Shown here: positions 63,017-64,000 of the stretch, piece after piece
Layout: each line of letters starts with the position of its first letter
Numbering within the stretch: the stretch's first letter is position 1
Assembly: GCA_037439785.1 (NCBI GenBank)
Contig: JBBIVJ010000003.1
Span: forward strand, 62,001-126,000
DNA from: DSVZ01 sp037439785
Lineage (GTDB): Bacteria > Verrucomicrobiota > Verrucomicrobiia > Limisphaerales > J093
DNA: 64,000 bases
Direction of reading: 5' to 3'
Notes under the pieces: model-generated
What the model was told of the DNA's origin: nothing
The model's input: only the letters and a program-made list of their open reading frames with translations
The model's database searches: none
Program-made: the position numbers and the translations under genes

Positions 63017-63874
63017 ATGCATCCTTACCGCACCTACGTGGAAGAGTTCGCCCGCCTCGCCGGCTTGGGCGCTGGCCTGCCGCTGGGCGGGCTGGACCCT
63101 CTGCCCGCCCCCGCGCTGGCGGCAGACGCCCCCAAGGTCCTGCTGTTCTCCCCCCACCCCGACGATGAATGCATCGTCGGCCTGCTGGCGCTGCGCCTGA
63201 TGCGCGAGGCCGGCCACCGCGTGGTCAACGTGGCCGTGACCCTGGGCAGCAACCCCGCCCGGCAGGCGGCACGCCTGGCCGAGCTGCGCCAGGCCTGCGC
63301 CTTTCTGGGCTTCGGCCTGGTGCAGACCACACCGACCGGCCTGGAGCAGGTGAACCCCGCCAGCCGCGCCCGCGATCCCGTCGCCTGGGCGGAGAAGGTC
63401 CGCCGCATCGCCGACATCCTGCGGGCCGAACGGCCCCGCATCCTTTTCTTCCCCCATGACCGGGACTGGAACAGCACCCACGTGGGGGTGCATGCGCTGG
63501 TCACCGACGCCCTGCGCCTGGTGGGCCCGGCCTGGGAAGGGTTCACCGTCGAGACCGAATTCTGGGGGCAGTGCGATGATCCCAATGCCGCCGTCGAGGC
63601 GCGCGCGGAGGACCTGGCCGACCTGGTGGCAGCCTGCTCGTTCCACGTGGGGGAGGTGCGGCGCAATCCCTACCATCTGCTGTTGCCGGCCTGGATGATG
63701 GACAACGTGCGGCGCGGCGGGGAATTGGTCGGCGGTCAGGGCGGCGCGGCGCCCACGTTCCTTTTCGCGACGCTCTACCGGGTCCGGCGCTGGAAGGGCG
63801 GGCAGTGGGAACGCTTTTACCCCGGCGGCCGCATGCTGTCGGTCCGGCAACCGGCCGGGGAATTGTTCGCCTGA
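63017..63874 (+). CDS. PIG-L family deacetylase (LmbE-like)
   Basis: Zinc-dependent N-acetylglucosamine-type deacetylase family of 285 residues. The metal motif HPDDE is at residues 47-51 (FSPHPDDECIVG), and the third ligand lies in DWNSTHVGVH (about 150-160). The strand VVNVAVTLGSNPARQAARLAELRQAC is typical. Family members act on acetylated sugars in GPI, mycothiol, bacillithiol or antibiotic synthesis; the substrate here is unknown. The ATG at 63017 follows a 200-base gap with no other feature. Confidence 0.9.
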   Translation: MHPYRTYVEEFARLAGLGAGLPLGGLDPLPAPALAADAPKVLLFSPHPDDECIVGLLALRLMREAGHRVVNVAVTLGSNPARQAARLAELRQACAFLGFGLVQTTPTGLEQVNPASRARDPVAWAEKVRRIADILRAERPRILFFPHDRDWNSTHVGVHALVTDALRLVGPAWEGFTVETEFWGQCDDPNAAVEARAEDLADLVAACSFHVGEVRRNPYHLLLPAWMMDNVRRGGELVGGQGGAAPTFLFATLYRVRRWKGGQWERFYPGGRMLSVRQPAGELFA

Positions 63875-63913
63875 ACCGAACCCGCGCCCGGCCGCGGCGC
63901 CGCCGGCCGGCCC

Positions 63914-64000
63914 TCAAAACTTCCGCCCGGCCGCCAGGCTCAGTGCGTGGCTGAGATAGGTGTAGCGGCCGTCGGCCAGTCCCCCTTCGCTGCCCACCAC
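63914..64000 (-). CDS. C-terminal end of a probable outer-membrane beta-barrel protein (partial)
   Basis: Only the last 28 codons are inside the window; the gene continues beyond the right edge. The minus-strand frame ends RYTYLSHALSLAAGRKF before TGA. Alternating hydrophobic residues with a terminal Phe is the classic final strand recognised by the BAM complex. Family unknown. Confidence 0.5.
   Translation of the reverse strand: MVGSEGGLADGRYTYLSHALSLAAGRKF

Overview
This window comes from a high-GC Gram-negative bacterium, most likely a member of the Verrucomicrobiota and possibly the Limisphaerales/Pedosphaera side of that phylum. The placement is inferred from the gene set: a PEP-CTERM secreted protein, a DUF1501/DUF1800 pair, a prepilin-like protein ending in a DGH motif, an ASPIC/FG-GAP protein, a menaquinone enzyme of the futalosine pathway and squalene-hopene cyclase. 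No rRNA or tRNA gene was recognised, so the assignment cannot be confirmed here.

Left part (1-20 kb): an aldo/keto reductase, a lysine 2,3-aminomutase-like radical SAM enzyme and ketol-acid reductoisomerase lie on the minus strand. A dipeptide epimerase and a trio VTC-type polyphosphate polymerase / DUF4956 membrane protein / HlyD-like adaptor lie on the plus strand. Next come a minus-strand overlapping cluster (CCA transferase, flippase-like membrane protein, sugar isomerase-like protein), ribosomal protein S21, PriA, a PEP-CTERM beta-propeller, acetolactate synthase small subunit with an attenuator-like leader, a YdbH/AsmA-like protein and MqnD.

Middle (20-46 kb): DUF1501 and DUF1800 proteins; a CRTAC1-type FG-GAP protein; then a minus-strand run of WYL regulator, squalene-hopene cyclase, MscS channel, and the E3 and E2 subunits of a 2-oxo acid dehydrogenase. 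Three small membrane proteins follow (DUF1648-like and two zinc-ribbon paralogues), then a pseudopilin, a GH140-like glycosidase overlapping a PQQ-type beta-propeller, a large membrane-embedded patatin-like phospholipase and a secreted propeller protein.

Right part (46-64 kb): a secreted methyltransferase, a TIR-NTPase gene followed in the same reading frame by a TPR gene, transketolase, a four-gene lipid-transport operon (WPLF-repeat protein, MlaE, MlaF, MlaD), prolyl oligopeptidase, an SpmA-SpmB fusion, PyrK, a PIG-L deacetylase and the C-terminal end of a probable outer-membrane protein.

Two things stand out. One is the TIR/STAND/TPR locus: one in-frame TGA splits what reads as a single innate-immunity-type protein, and its sensor half carries twelve units of exactly 48 residues. 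The other is a set of structured intergenic repeats: a composite with nested inverted repeats, a REP-like double hairpin showing compensatory changes, and heptanucleotide tracts. They are concentrated around this locus and the neighbouring genes.
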